64,000 nucleotides of DNA from Uloborus plumipes (taxonomy: Eukaryota > Arthropoda > Arachnida > Araneae > Uloboridae). Below are positions 21,570 to 32,123 of this stretch, piece after piece; within the stretch, counting starts at the first letter, position 1; each line of letters starts with the position of its first letter. The DNA is taken from positions 62,001 to 126,000 of the forward strand of contig JAXGGA010001084.1 of the NCBI GenBank assembly GCA_038373865.1, given 5' to 3'. The notes under the pieces were generated by a model. That model saw nothing but the letters and a program-made list of their open reading frames with translations. It searched no databases and was not told the DNA's origin. The translations under genes were made by a program, and so were the position numbers.

Positions 21570-21870
21570 GCCGGCCACCTCGTCTAGTGGTCAGCGACGT
21601 CTGACTGTGATGCGGTGGCCCCGAGTTCGAGTCCCGGCTGGGGCATGGGCGTACTTTCCCTTTCTCATGTCATTGTCCCTTCTGTGTGTGTGAAAGAGAG
21701 TTATGAATGAATGCCTACCCTATGAACGGGTCCTTATGGCATGTGTGATGAACATAAAATCGGTATTCCACCTAAAAATGGTGCTCTTAAAAACGGAAGC
21801 CGTATCATTACCCCATCCTTCATGGACCTGGTCTAGCTCTGCTGACCAACGGGGGCATGTACCAACAACA
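21570..21870 (+). mobile_element. Full-length tRNA-derived SINE with perfect 13-bp TSD
   Basis: The element is flanked by identical 13-mers ACTTCTTGTTTAA (21557-21569 and 21871-21883). Its 5' part resembles a tRNA: A box CGTCTAGTGG (21581-21590) and B box AGTTCGAGTCCC (21624-21635) at tRNA spacing. The body runs through TTTATGGCATGTG-like and GACCTGGTCTAGCTCTG segments and ends in the tail CAACAACA. The identical TSD indicates a fairly recent insertion. Pol III transcription and LINE-dependent retrotransposition follow from the family type. The 65-codon ORF inside (21703-21900) is not a gene. Confidence 0.92.
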
Positions 21871-21883
21871 ACTTCTTGTTTAA

Positions 21884-22745
21884 ACAGTAACAAGGAATGA
21901 AAATACCTGCTTTTAAATAAGTAGATAAGAAAAACTTACCGAAGAAAACAAAATTGAACTAAACAACATTTTTACTAAGTTTCTTCTGCACATTGACTTA
22001 AAAGCAGACAATAATCGAAATTGCATTCGTTTATTCCTCACGACACGCTCTACTACTATTTAGTTTTTCTTAGTTCTCAAATGAACAAATAAACCAGAAT
22101 AAAGTAAACCCAGTTCGTTGCAAGAGTTGTTTATGTCAAAAACAATTGTTTTCGGCTTTTTCTTTCTTACATTAAACTTCAAACGAAATACCTAATACAA
22201 TGTAACAATTTCCCCATTAAATGTTGCGCTTACAAGGAACGTTTGTAAATTTTTAATGAAATGTTGTTGTTTTTTTAAAATTTTATTTAAAATATTATTA
22301 GTTTTTTACTTTTCAATATTTGAATGCTTTTCTTATGCATTAATATAAATATTTTTAAATGCTCTCTAAATCTTACTAAAGTTATTGAATCAGTCTATAA
22401 AATTCTATTTGCAAACGTGTCTACTTTTAGAAGTTTTCCTGATAAAATTCTTCGAAAAAAAATTCACCTGTTTGCTTAAAAATAAAAAAATTAAAATCAC
22501 CCATAAAACGCAAATTTAAGTTTTTAAACTTAAGTTTAAAACTTAGTTAAACGTTTAAAATACTAACTTAAGTTTTAAATTGTTTTTTGATGAGTGGATT
22601 GATCAACATGGAAAAAAAATGTTCAGGTTTAAAAAAAATCAACCATGGGGCTCGGGTGTTCTGAAAAAATAACTTTTAGTGCAAAAAGTTGTTTAATAAT
22701 TAGCTCATTTCCCCAAAGCTGTTAAAGGAGTTTAATTTGATAGAT
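21884..22745. other. AT-rich interval
   Basis: Very AT-rich. A cluster of AAGTTTTTAAACTTAAG-type partial palindromes lies at 22517-22580. No gene or repeat boundary. Confidence 0.45.
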
Positions 22746-22746
22746 A

Positions 22747-22906
22747 CACAACAAAAAATAACTGTTTTCTTTACAGTATAATACTGGCCGCAGAGGTTCC
22801 AGTTTAAAACTGCACGGTAATAAACTGTAAAATTAGCAATTTTACAGTTTATTACTGTAAAATTACCTGTATTATACTGTAAAAACAACATTCATTTTTT
22901 ACAGTG
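22747..22906. mobile_element. TA-target 'CACTGTAAAA' element, short copy 4
   Basis: The left tip CACAACAAAAAATAACTG follows TA (22745-22746). The right tip is CATTTTTTACAGTG. Inside, CAGTATAATACTGGCCG and two ACTGTAAAATTAGC-like blocks match the larger copies. At 160 bp it is the minimal form, which shows the longer copies carry multiplied internal blocks. Confidence 0.78.
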
Positions 22907-22969
22907 TTGATTTAAAAGTCAACATGTTACGCAAGGAGTTGCTGGTTTTATTGGGACAACTTACAATAT

Positions 22970-23260
22970 TCAAAGACTTTTTGAAGAGTAATAAATAAAA
23001 CTGTAATTTAAACAGTGTCCTAAAAGATTAACTGGAAAAGCTTCATGCTGTTGGATGAAGAAAGAGGGTCCGAAGTCATTGGGGAGGACTTTTCTCTGAA
23101 TCGGCGCCCATCTTCCCTCGACATCCCTTACGCCGACAAGCAGAACAAGCAGAAAGGTTCCAGCGGAATCCATGCCTCCCATTCACAATGCCCCCGATGG
23201 GCGCCCATTGATACCAGGACGACAAAATTGCATTGATCTCGTTTACACTCAATTTCAAGT
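22970..23260 (-). CDS. Candidate signal-peptide exon in a GC-richer block
   Basis: On the minus strand an ATG at 23182 opens MGGMDSAGTFLLVLLVG, a short hydrophobic leader, followed at about 23130 by GTAAGG, a usable 5' splice site. Without splicing the frame continues to 70 codons. The block 23040-23260 is clearly richer in G+C than its surroundings and is open in several frames on both strands (for example 23045-23236 +). I recognise no family. It might be a first coding exon of a secreted protein or a chance ORF. Confidence 0.25.
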
Positions 23261-23662
23261 TGATGCTTTTTTGTCTGCCCGCCGTGGGTATTGATTGAAA
23301 GGGGATGACTCAAATCGAGGTTAGGAACACAACTCGTTTTCCCATCAACCAATTCTTAGATTTGAGGAGGGAGGGAGAGTTTTTGCTTTAACCGACAACT
23401 TTTCCCAAACTCGAAAAAAAATGAGTGAAGGGTTTTTTCTTTTTTTTAAGGTCACTGTGGGAAAGTGAAAGAGGGGAGCAAATGCTTTGAACGTAATCGA
23501 CGACCGCCCATTTTCTGTTTATCATGAATTCTTTTTGATTACACATCCAACTCGAGCTAAATCCCTAACCCGTAACTGGTGAGGTGGGGTATCTTACGCC
23601 CCTAAAGAATAGAACCTTTGCTTTCAAATGCTTTGCAATCTCACACTTTTTTTTCTTTTTGT
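23261..23662. other. Interval without recognised feature
   Basis: Mixed composition with T-rich patches (23425-23450). No supported feature. Confidence 0.4.
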
Positions 23663-24309
23663 AGGGGAATGTAGGGTTAAGTGAAATAGCAAAATACTTT
23701 CAGTTTGCAGCACCTCTTATCTACCAATATTTTAACTATGTGTACATACTTAGTTCCAGTCAAAAAAAAAAAAAAAATAAGATAAAGGTTTATACTTAGA
23801 CAAGTCATTTTCAAAATTTGCTACCCATATTGTACTATGTTGTGGTTCTCCCAAAAAAAAGTTTTGTTATTGTAAAATAATTAAGTTTTTGCTATAAGCA
23901 TTTTAAATATTGAGATCTACGTGTCCATTTATTTTTTCTTATTCATTAGCTGTTTTATTTATTCATTTTTCTCACATGTTAATTCGTTTTCCCGTTTATT
24001 GTTTCATTATCTATTCATTAATTCTTTTATTTACAAAAATATTTGTCATAATCAAATGGAAAACATTTAAAGTTTTTTTTAATATTTTCTTTAAAGATTT
24101 TTTAAAATATTTTCTTTGTCATATGCAAAAAAAAAAAAACCTTTTTTAATGATATAAATTTACTGCCAAAACAAATAATAATGCTCCAATGCAATTTTTA
24201 GTACAAGATATATTGTTCTATCTTAATATACTGTAATTTTCAAGCCAATTTCTAAATTTTGTAAAAAGTAAGTTACTTTAACTATTTCATGTTGCCCCGC
24301 ATTTCCCTA
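23663..24309. mobile_element. AT-rich TIR element, 'AGGGGAATG' ends
   Basis: The left end AGGGGAATGTAGGGTTAAGT then GAAATAG, and the right end CTATTTCATGTTGCCCCGC then ATTTCCCTAT, are inverted matches. The core is extremely T-rich, with A-runs at 23764-23777 and 24127-24139. Its ORF (23910-24149) is low-complexity and not a gene. No target duplication was identified. Confidence 0.6.
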
Positions 24310-25719
24310 TGTACGTCTCTTATGCTGCTGTTTCAGTTGAGTCAAACCAAGATCAATTTTTTATTGCGAAGTCGACATATTTCATTCTTTATTTCACTTT
24401 ATACAATTCAAAGTTGTTTCTTAAGTTTAATATTTCATGAGAGCACATAATTAGTTCTGAAACCATTTCTACCCGAAAAATGCAAAAACGGAAGTCTACA
24501 AAATGTATTTCGACATTTGAATTACTGTTCAAGATCTGAACTACAGTTGTGATATTATCACTCTTCAGGCTATTGTCCGCTACTGTCAAAAAATATGGTT
24601 CATCCATTTTTTAAACCTCCCATAAAACTTGTGATAACATTTTTCATTATCAAATATAGAATATAAAAAGGACGTTTAGGAAAACTGAAGATTTGACTCG
24701 GGAAATTTTTCGGAAGAAATAAAACTAAAGCTAGTTGCGCGGAATTGAAATGGGGGGGGGGGAGGTTGAGAGGTTTTTTTCTTGCAAAGAGTTCTCTCGC
24801 GTAAAAGTTAATTATCCGAAAATTAACTGTTTTAAGAGTTAATCGGGATCAATCTGCCCAGCAGAATGCTTAATATTTGAAAGAACACGGTAATGGATTT
24901 TCGAATCTGACGAACCAGTTTCGATGGAGATTTTTTCCCTTTTATAACTTTTTTCTTCTTAAATCGGGTTCTTTTATGGCCTGTCGGATGATTTCTCGCC
25001 GATACGTTTTAGCAAATGTGATGGGTAAAGTACTATCTATGGCCATAAATATGAAGATAAGTAGGTATCGTTATTCAATTTCAGCTTTCACCAGGCTATC
25101 ATAAGTTTTCACCTTAGGAAAATATTCTTCAAGGTGTTTTCACCATGAATGGATACGTATAGCATATATCAAACTATGATTGAATATTTTAATGTTTACT
25201 TGAAGAAAAAAAAATCGTCAGAAAGAGAATAATTGTTTGTATTGTTTGTGCTATAGTTTGAAATACGTTGAACTTTTGTTTTCTTTTCTGTTGACATCAA
25301 TGAGCTTTATGCATAAAATGAGCCCTTAATCGGGAAGATGAAGTGTGATACACCCAAAAAAAACTGGATATTTTCACTTAAATGTTTTTTAATGTCAACA
25401 TACATATGCATTATATATTTACTAGCTGACCCACACGAATCATTCACGCTTGGCAGCAGTAATTCAAAAATTCGATTTTGTAACTGACATTTTTAGATAA
25501 ACAGCACAAAGTGAATTGCTATTTTTCGCTAATGTTAAGTAAAATAAAATCATTCCTTACTTTCGTAGTTTTATGAAATACTGAGGGGAAAAAAAGCAAC
25601 TTTAAGAAATATTATTCATGCTAAATTACCATTCTTAAATATTTTTTCCGGTTTTGATGCAACAGTACAACTGTGGTTTTAAATCCTACAATGTGTTAAG
25701 ATAATATCGTCTTAGAAAC
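24310..25719. other. Interval with a possible Helitron-like end
   Basis: ACTAGCTGACCCACACGAA at 25420-25438, read on the minus strand, gives GGGTCAGCTAGT, which has the CTAG-T form of Helitron 3' ends; no 5' partner was found. A G-run lies at 24751-24762. Small ORFs (24389-24607, 24877-25104) lack motifs. Confidence 0.4.
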
Positions 25720-26010
25720 TTGGATCAAAATTAACCAGTGAATAACCGAGGATCCAACCTACGATCTCCGCTTTTCTGGTGCAACGGTCTATCCAACCGT
25801 GCCACTGCATGGAAGTTTTCGGATGCTTATCATTGAAGTAATTGGAAAAAAAATAATAAAACAGGGTTTTTGAAACAAAAGCAATTTTTAGACAGTGGGT
25901 CGACTTTTCGTCACTATCTGGCCGGATCATCTTCAAAATGAGAGGTAAATCATGGGACTTGGTCAAAAAATAAGGAAGTTCTCCCGTCGTAACAGAAAAA
26001 CAGGCTACAG
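25720..26010 (-). repeat. tRNA-containing dispersed repeat, copy 2
   Basis: Better preserved than the copy at 10265. On the minus strand a body is followed by a tRNA-like part with A-box-like TGGCACGGTTGGATAGACC (+ strand about 25786-25804) and B-box-like AGGTTGGATCC (+ strand 25750-25760), one base off the tRNA consensus. The order, body first and tRNA part last, is the reverse of a normal SINE, so it may be a composite. Confidence 0.6.
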
Positions 26011-26990
26011 AAATAAATAAGATATACTTAATTTAAATATTATTTATGTATGTTTTACAACTTTACTTTTAAAGTGGTAATAAATACAAAAAAGGCATTG
26101 AAAACTTTCCTACTTTAATTTGATATATTTTGTGGGAGGCACTATAGTGCTGGGATTACATACACCCCCACCTCGCTACTTACATTACAAAAAATCACAA
26201 CACCAGTCCACAAAAAATAAAAAAAATCATTAAGTATCCTTACTCACAAAACTTGAAAGAATTCAGTTTATTCCAAACTTGGAATTTACCCATAAAACAT
26301 TCTCATAAAAACACTCTTACACTCACGATAAGTTTACAATAACTGTAACCCTTCGACATAAAATGACTCCTGAGAAATGTCATTTATTTCAAGAGCCACT
26401 GTAGATTGTCGTCTAAGAGACTTTATTTCATGCGCCGTTACATGTTCGTTGACGTTTCCGAGACTCCAGTGTACGTCAAGTGGTTAATTAGTCAATGTTA
26501 AGTTTGGACTTTATAATTAGACAAATATGCATTGTTGTTCATTCTGTCATTAATGTTAAACACTGGGAAATAATCAATCGTTCTTATACAGATTTTCCTT
26601 GTTCTTTCTCGTTTTGAAAGTAAATAACTGATGGGAGAGTGTTTTAGCAACCAGAAGAACATATTTACGCATGATTACTGAAAGAACGACGAACTCATTT
26701 CTGAATAACACGGAAGTTTCTGAGATACATTGTATGGGGTTTCTGCAATAAATATTTTTAAAACTTCTTCTAAAAATATGTATATTTGGGTGAAATGAAG
26801 TGAGCTAAATCATTAAAAATTACTTTAAATTTAAAAGACATCAATAAGGATTAAACACTTTTGCGAGAATACTGAGGGTTACTTTCATTGAATGCTTTTC
26901 GTTACTTTTATTTAATCCTTTTAAACTGAATTATTTTTACAGCCGGTTGATTTTGAGCGTTTGTCGTTCTTGGGCAATGCGTAATATCCA
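26011..26990. other. Interval without recognised feature
   Basis: No gene, RNA or repeat boundary that I can support. Confidence 0.4.
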
Positions 26991-26994
26991 TTAA

Positions 26995-27222
26995 CCCGTT
27001 ACCTCCCCCCCCCCCCACCAGTGATGTATTTATAGATCACCTCTTTTCAGATTATTCATTGAAAACTATACGTTTTTATCATTTCTTATTGGCTGGTTTC
27101 CTATTGAACCAATTTCCAATAGAAAACCAGCCAATAAGAATAGGAACTGATAAGAAGGTATAGTTTGCAGTGATGAGTCTGAAAAGAGGTGAACTCTAAA
27201 CAGATCACTGGCCGGTAACTGG
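26995..27222. mobile_element. TTAA-target foldback MITE with perfect TTAA duplication
   Basis: It starts CCCGTTACC immediately after TTAA (26991-26994) and ends GGCCGGTAACTGG before TTAA (27223-27226). A C-run follows the left tip, as in the 21081 copy. This copy best defines the ends and target of the family. Confidence 0.92.
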
Positions 27223-27226
27223 TTAA

Positions 27227-27885
27227 CCTACTAAGAATCTGGACTAAAACTAAAGTCTTAGAAATGCCTAGGTAATTAGGAGTTGTGTACTTTTACGGGC
27301 GGTTTAAAACTTATTTTTAGGATTTCCTTTATACATGTTCGTTTAATGGTTGAAAAAGAAAACGGTATTTACCCATTTCTTACATGAGAGAGAGTGCAAA
27401 ATTGCTCTTCAAACTTTTTTTTCTTTACTACAAAAACCAAAGAATGGTTATTAAAAGAGTTCAGTTTTCAAAATTAAAAAAGGAAAAGTATTTGCTGGAG
27501 TATGTGTATACACCAGAGCATGTAAGGAGAACGCCTTTCAGAAGAATTCTTATGGAACAGTAAAATCCCGTTACAAACAAACTTCAAGGGATTGAAATTT
27601 TTTTCGCTAAAATTTGATTCACGTTGTAATTGGGTTTAAGCAATTTAATGGCGATTAAAACGTTACTGAACTCTTATTTTGTCAAAACGGACACTTCGTA
27701 TGCTAGGTATTCGCTGCACTGAGATGTTTTACTCTATTACCCCATTTAGCACCAGTAGCATATTTGTCGCTCTGTAAAAGTGAATTATCTCCTTACAATT
27801 GATTTTACTATACCTTATTGTACATAGACCTTTCAAATTTTTCTCAGGAAAAAAAGTAGTACAAGTATTCAGCTACTGTTAGTCA
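27227..27885. other. Interval without recognised feature
   Basis: No supported feature between the foldback MITE and the Helitron 5' end. Confidence 0.4.
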
Positions 27886-28554
27886 TCTATATATATAAAA
27901 GAAAGTCGCGTTAGTTACACTATATATAATTCAAGAACGGCTGTACCGATATGGCTAAAAATTGGTGGGTAGGTAGCTTGAAGCCTTGAGACGGACATAG
28001 GCTATAATTTATGTGTGACAGTTACATAAATAGAAAAAATGTTTTATTGACTAAGCCTTTTTACTAAGCCTTTCTTGACACCTCCATGGCTGAGCGACAT
28101 AAAGCACACGTTCTGGCAGCTTCCGGAGCGCAGTAAACAGGTTGCAAGTTAGCGGTGCTTTGAGTGTTATTTGACTTTTTTGTGAAGTGAATTATAAACA
28201 AACGCGTTACTTCCCTTGAAATTTATGTGATTTTTAAGCTGCCAGAAACGATTGTCACTTAAGAATTCTTACGCCTCTGAGGCTGAGAGGTGGAAAGCGC
28301 TTAGTGGGATAGCTCTTGGACTGCAGGTTAAAGAGGTTGTTCTTCTTACTACTATTATATATACAAAAGTTTGTTTGGATGGATTTATGGATGGATCAGT
28401 CAGTTGATAAGCAGTCCGAAAAAATTATCTTTTTAACTAAGCCTTTTTTAAGCCTCTGTCGCAGAGCGACATAAAGCACACGTTCTGACAGCTACTGGAG
28501 CGCAGTAAAATAGGTAGTGAGTTACCGGTTTATTAAGTGTTATTTGACTTTTTT

Positions 28555-28558
<4 letters not shown>

Positions 28559-28622
<64 letters not shown>
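28559..28622. repeat. (TA)n microsatellite
   Basis: About 32 uninterrupted TA units directly in front of a Helitron 5'-end-like sequence. The natural TATATATA of the Helitron terminus is the probable seed. Confidence 0.95.
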
Positions 28623-28629
<7 letters not shown>

Positions 28630-28730
28630 AAGTCGTGTTTGTTACAATATTTATAACTCAAGAACGGCTGTACCGAATTGAAAAATTATTTTTTGCATTG
28701 CATAGCAAATACATTTTTAGATGAATTGAA

Positions 28731-28922
28731 GTGAAGTTAAGTTTAGGTTGTAAATCACAAGGCCAATTCTTAAAAGTTTGTGGTTTGAATCTAGAACATC
28801 ACTGTTTTTCCTATGGTCAATTATATGTGGCATGTTCACGGGTCGGAAGACCGTCTGCGTTGTTTGTTTTTGCGCCTGATAATAAAACAAAAAATGTTGT
28901 GTATCACAAGGTACTTAAGTGA
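28731..28922 (+). pseudogene. Helitron Pif1-type helicase, C-terminal fragment
   Basis: About 63 codons that end at a stop in a natural position. They match the last part of the Helitron helicase (RepHel) in register: KSQGQFLKVCGLNLE, then CFSYGQLYVACSRVG (helicase motif VI region) and PSALFVFAPDNKTKNVVYHK. The intact protein would exceed a thousand residues and carry an HUH endonuclease and the other helicase motifs; none of those is in the window. There is no start codon of its own (the upstream in-frame stop is at 28722). It sits just inside the second Helitron 5' end, so a large internal deletion joined a 5' terminus to this 3' coding end. Non-functional alone. Confidence 0.9.
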
Positions 28923-29461
28923 AGAGCAACCTATTTACTAAAATACAGAAACAATAATGAATGATTAATGTAGGTACTTTTTTTTTTTTTTTGGTATTTT
29001 CTAATAAAAAAAACTTAAGGGTCATTCCATAGTGACAAACGTAACAGTCAGAGCTGATTTTGTAACTGGTTTTACTTGTAACTTAAAGGATAAAAAATAT
29101 TTTTTAGCTATGCTATTGGATTTACAATGTACATGGTATCTATGTATCATTTCTGCTAAGAATTTAGAACAAAATTACTGACAGTAGATTTTTTTTCAAC
29201 CAAAATAGCAGCGTGACTAACGTAACATTTTTGCAACCCTGAAAATTAATGCTCATGTTGTGAGGCAAACATTTCTCAAAGTTAAGCAAGTGTTAAAAAT
29301 TGAATGATATATTCGAAAAATGTGCAAAGTTGACTTTTAAAGACATAAAACACATTTATTAAATCTTAATTTTTTTAGTCTTAAGTGTCATTTTTACTCA
29401 AGATGGAGTGTGACTAACGTAACGTGACTAACGTAACCATCGAATAACAAGCAGTAGACAC

Positions 29462-32123
29462 TAGGGTGGAGCGAAAAAAATGAATTTTTGATTTTCGTAA
29501 ACGGGTACCTTTCATTTACTGTGAATGAGGATAAATAACAATTCTGTAAAATATTTCACTTTTGCGACGTCATCTTTAGTCTGCGCATTTGGCCTAAAGT
29601 TTTGAAATTTTAGATTTTTTTTAGATTTTTCAAATTTTTAAAAAAAATATTGCAAATGATAAAATTAGTGTCGGGTGGTTATTAAATGGAAGAAAAAGGT
29701 TTGAAATATACAAGAAATTTTTTTAAATCATTTCAGATTGTAATTTTAATCTGCGCATTAGGCCCAAAGTTCATCAAATTTTCAGAAATTTCCGATATTT
29801 TCAATATTAGCAGAATTTTTATAATTCAATATTTCCTCTCAATATTTACTAAAAGTGCCTTAAAAACATTTTTTTAATCATTTTGCTGTTTCTTCGAACT
29901 ACTCAACTCTATGCTTGCTCATTGAAATCACCCAGGACTCACCACGAGGAAGTGGCCGCACTTTGGGCGCCACTCTCGCTCCCCTTGCTTCCAACCGATG
30001 AGAGCACACATTTACATTTCTTAGACAAGTCAGAAACAATAAATTGTTTTTTTGAGTAGGAAATTGTTTGCATTGGTTTTGATGGATGCACTACAAAGAC
30101 AGGAAAATAAAGGTGTAATACGGAAACTGGAAGAAAAACTTGGTATACCTCTGTAATGGAACATTTGCCAATTACATTTGAATGAACTTAATTTGCTGCA
30201 TTTTTTGCAAAAGCTAGATGGACGTACCAGTGGACCAAAGTGATTTTTGGGCCTGTTAGACGAAGCTAAACATGTTATATTTTCAAATCAGTTCAATATG
30301 AATCAATAGAATTTGTCATTGATCAGATTGATTTTGACAATAAAAATGGTTCAAGTACTGAGCAACAGTAACTTCATCAGATGAGCAAGGTAGTTTTGAC
30401 TGGGAAAATATTCAAAAAAATGTGAAACAGAAGTCCAAGAAAGCAGCTTTCCCTAGTCAGATGTTGACTACAGCAAACAATCTTTAGACTAAAATTTTTA
30501 AAAGAGTTCATAACTTTCGCTCCTCGGCCTTTCGCGGGTAAAAGTGTACTTGCTCTTTTAGGATGAAGTACAGACGTTACTAATTTAGCTATGAATTCGT
30601 GTGAGATTTTAAAGATTATCTCTCAGGGATAAAGCAGAAAATTGTATTCAAAACAATGTATACTTTGCACCCAAGAAATATGCTGTTATCAAATGTATGT
30701 ATGTTTGTTCCTTATACAAATCCAGTTTTCGTCGGATTTTCAACAAACTTGGCACAGAGGTTCCCTGATGCATTAGAAATCACATAGGCAGGGGTTTTGA
30801 AATTTAAAAAAAATCCAAAATGCCCAAAATTCAAATCTTTTGTCTCAAAATGGCCATTTTCTTATAATTTTGAACAGATACAGTAATAGAGATAAGACTT
30901 TAAGCACACAAATTGTTAAAATGTAACACATTTAAATAGGAGTATTTTCCTACAAAGATTACGATCAACAATGAATTCTCCATTTAAGGCTCAACTATTT
31001 CTTTTTAGCATGAAATAACTTTTTATATTCCCATGTGGATAGAATTCATTCAAATATTTTTTAGAACTATGTTGTATTAATAAGCACCCGGGCAACGCCG
31101 GGAAATAATCTGGTTAGTTCATAAGAGAGAGCATATAAAGAAACTAGTTTTAATTCGTATTATAAACGCTCAATCTAGAAAACAAACAAGCAAACAAGTA
31201 AGAACACTTCAGATCCCAAAAAATAGACAAAAATCTATTTTCATACATTACATACATAAATCAAAAGTCAGTATACATCGATATGATTTCTTGCCATGAT
31301 GTGGAAATTACAAAGCTACCTTTTACAGGTAATTTAACAACACAATATTTACAAAGATTATGGAAGCTGAGAATTTAAATATGATTTCTGAATGCGCTCT
31401 TTTTAAGCTGCCATTCAAGACTCAATCAGTTGAAAGAGCTGTCGAACAGGTCACAAGCTCTTCAAAATTGGTATATAATCACAGGAAAGAAAAAGTTTAG
31501 TAAAAACGAGGATATCTGACAGAAATATTTGATCAATTTACGACACAAAGGAACAATGTAATTGTGAAAGACGTCTCTAAGAAATGTAAATACGTGCTTG
31601 CATTGGTTGGAAGGAAGGGTTCACGTGTAAGACTAGAAGTGCGGTCACCTCCTCGTGGTGAGTCCGGTTCCACATGAGCTAGCGAAGAGTTGCAGGGTTC
31701 AAAGTAATAACAAATGAATAAAAACAAGTTTGAAGACACTTCAAGTGAATATTGAGAGGAAATACTGAGTTTAAAAAATGTCGAAAATATCAGAAATTTT
31801 GGGACATTTGATGAACTTTGAGCGCAATGCACGAACTGAAATAATAATCTAAAATGGTTTTAAAAAATTCTTTGTATATTTCAAACCTTTTTCTTCCATT
31901 TAATAACCACCCGTCACTAGTTTTATCATTTGCAATATGTTTTAAAAATTTTTGAAAAATCCAAAAAAAATCAAAAATTTCAAAACTTTAGGCCAAATGC
32001 GCAGACTAAAGATGACGTCGCAAAAGTGAAATATTTTGCAGAATTGTTACTTGTTCTTATTCACAGTAAATGAAAGGTACCCGTTTACGAAAATCAAAAA
32101 TTCATTTTTTTCGCTCCACCCTA
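29462..32123. mobile_element. Long-TIR element with perfect 8-bp TSD
   Basis: The ends are TAGGGTGGAGCGAAAAAAAT and its inverse. The flanks are GTAGACAC on both sides (29454-29461, 32124-32131), a perfect 8-bp duplication. Inverted arms extend roughly 29462-29985 and 31620-32123 (matching blocks include GATGACGTCGCAAAAGTG-type sequence and CTCACCACGAGGAAGTG). The centre lacks a recognisable transposase. Ends TAGGGTGG resemble those of the 11903 element; an 8-bp TSD is compatible with hAT or P superfamilies. ORFs 29686-29877 (+) and 31533-31832 (-) are two arms of the same inverted repeat, not genes. Confidence 0.85.
30690..31125 (+). repeat. Helitron-like or unclassified repeat with CCCGGGCAACGCCGGG
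   Basis: A segment that starts near TGTATGTATGTTTGTTCC, passes through CGTCGGATTTTCAACAAAC and AACTTGGCACAGAGG, and ends at a GC-rich hairpin CCCGGGCAACGCCGGG (31086-31101) shortly before GGTTAGT. The hairpin near a T-flanked end resembles Helitron 3' structures. Boundaries are not proven. Confidence 0.4.

Noticed and set aside
21570..21650. Functional tRNA gene
   Set aside because: A and B boxes are present, but acceptor stem halves do not pair properly and a 13-bp TSD with SINE body and tail surrounds it.
31533..31832. 99-codon minus ORF
   Set aside because: It is the right inverted arm of the long-TIR element; the same sequence is read at 29686-29877.
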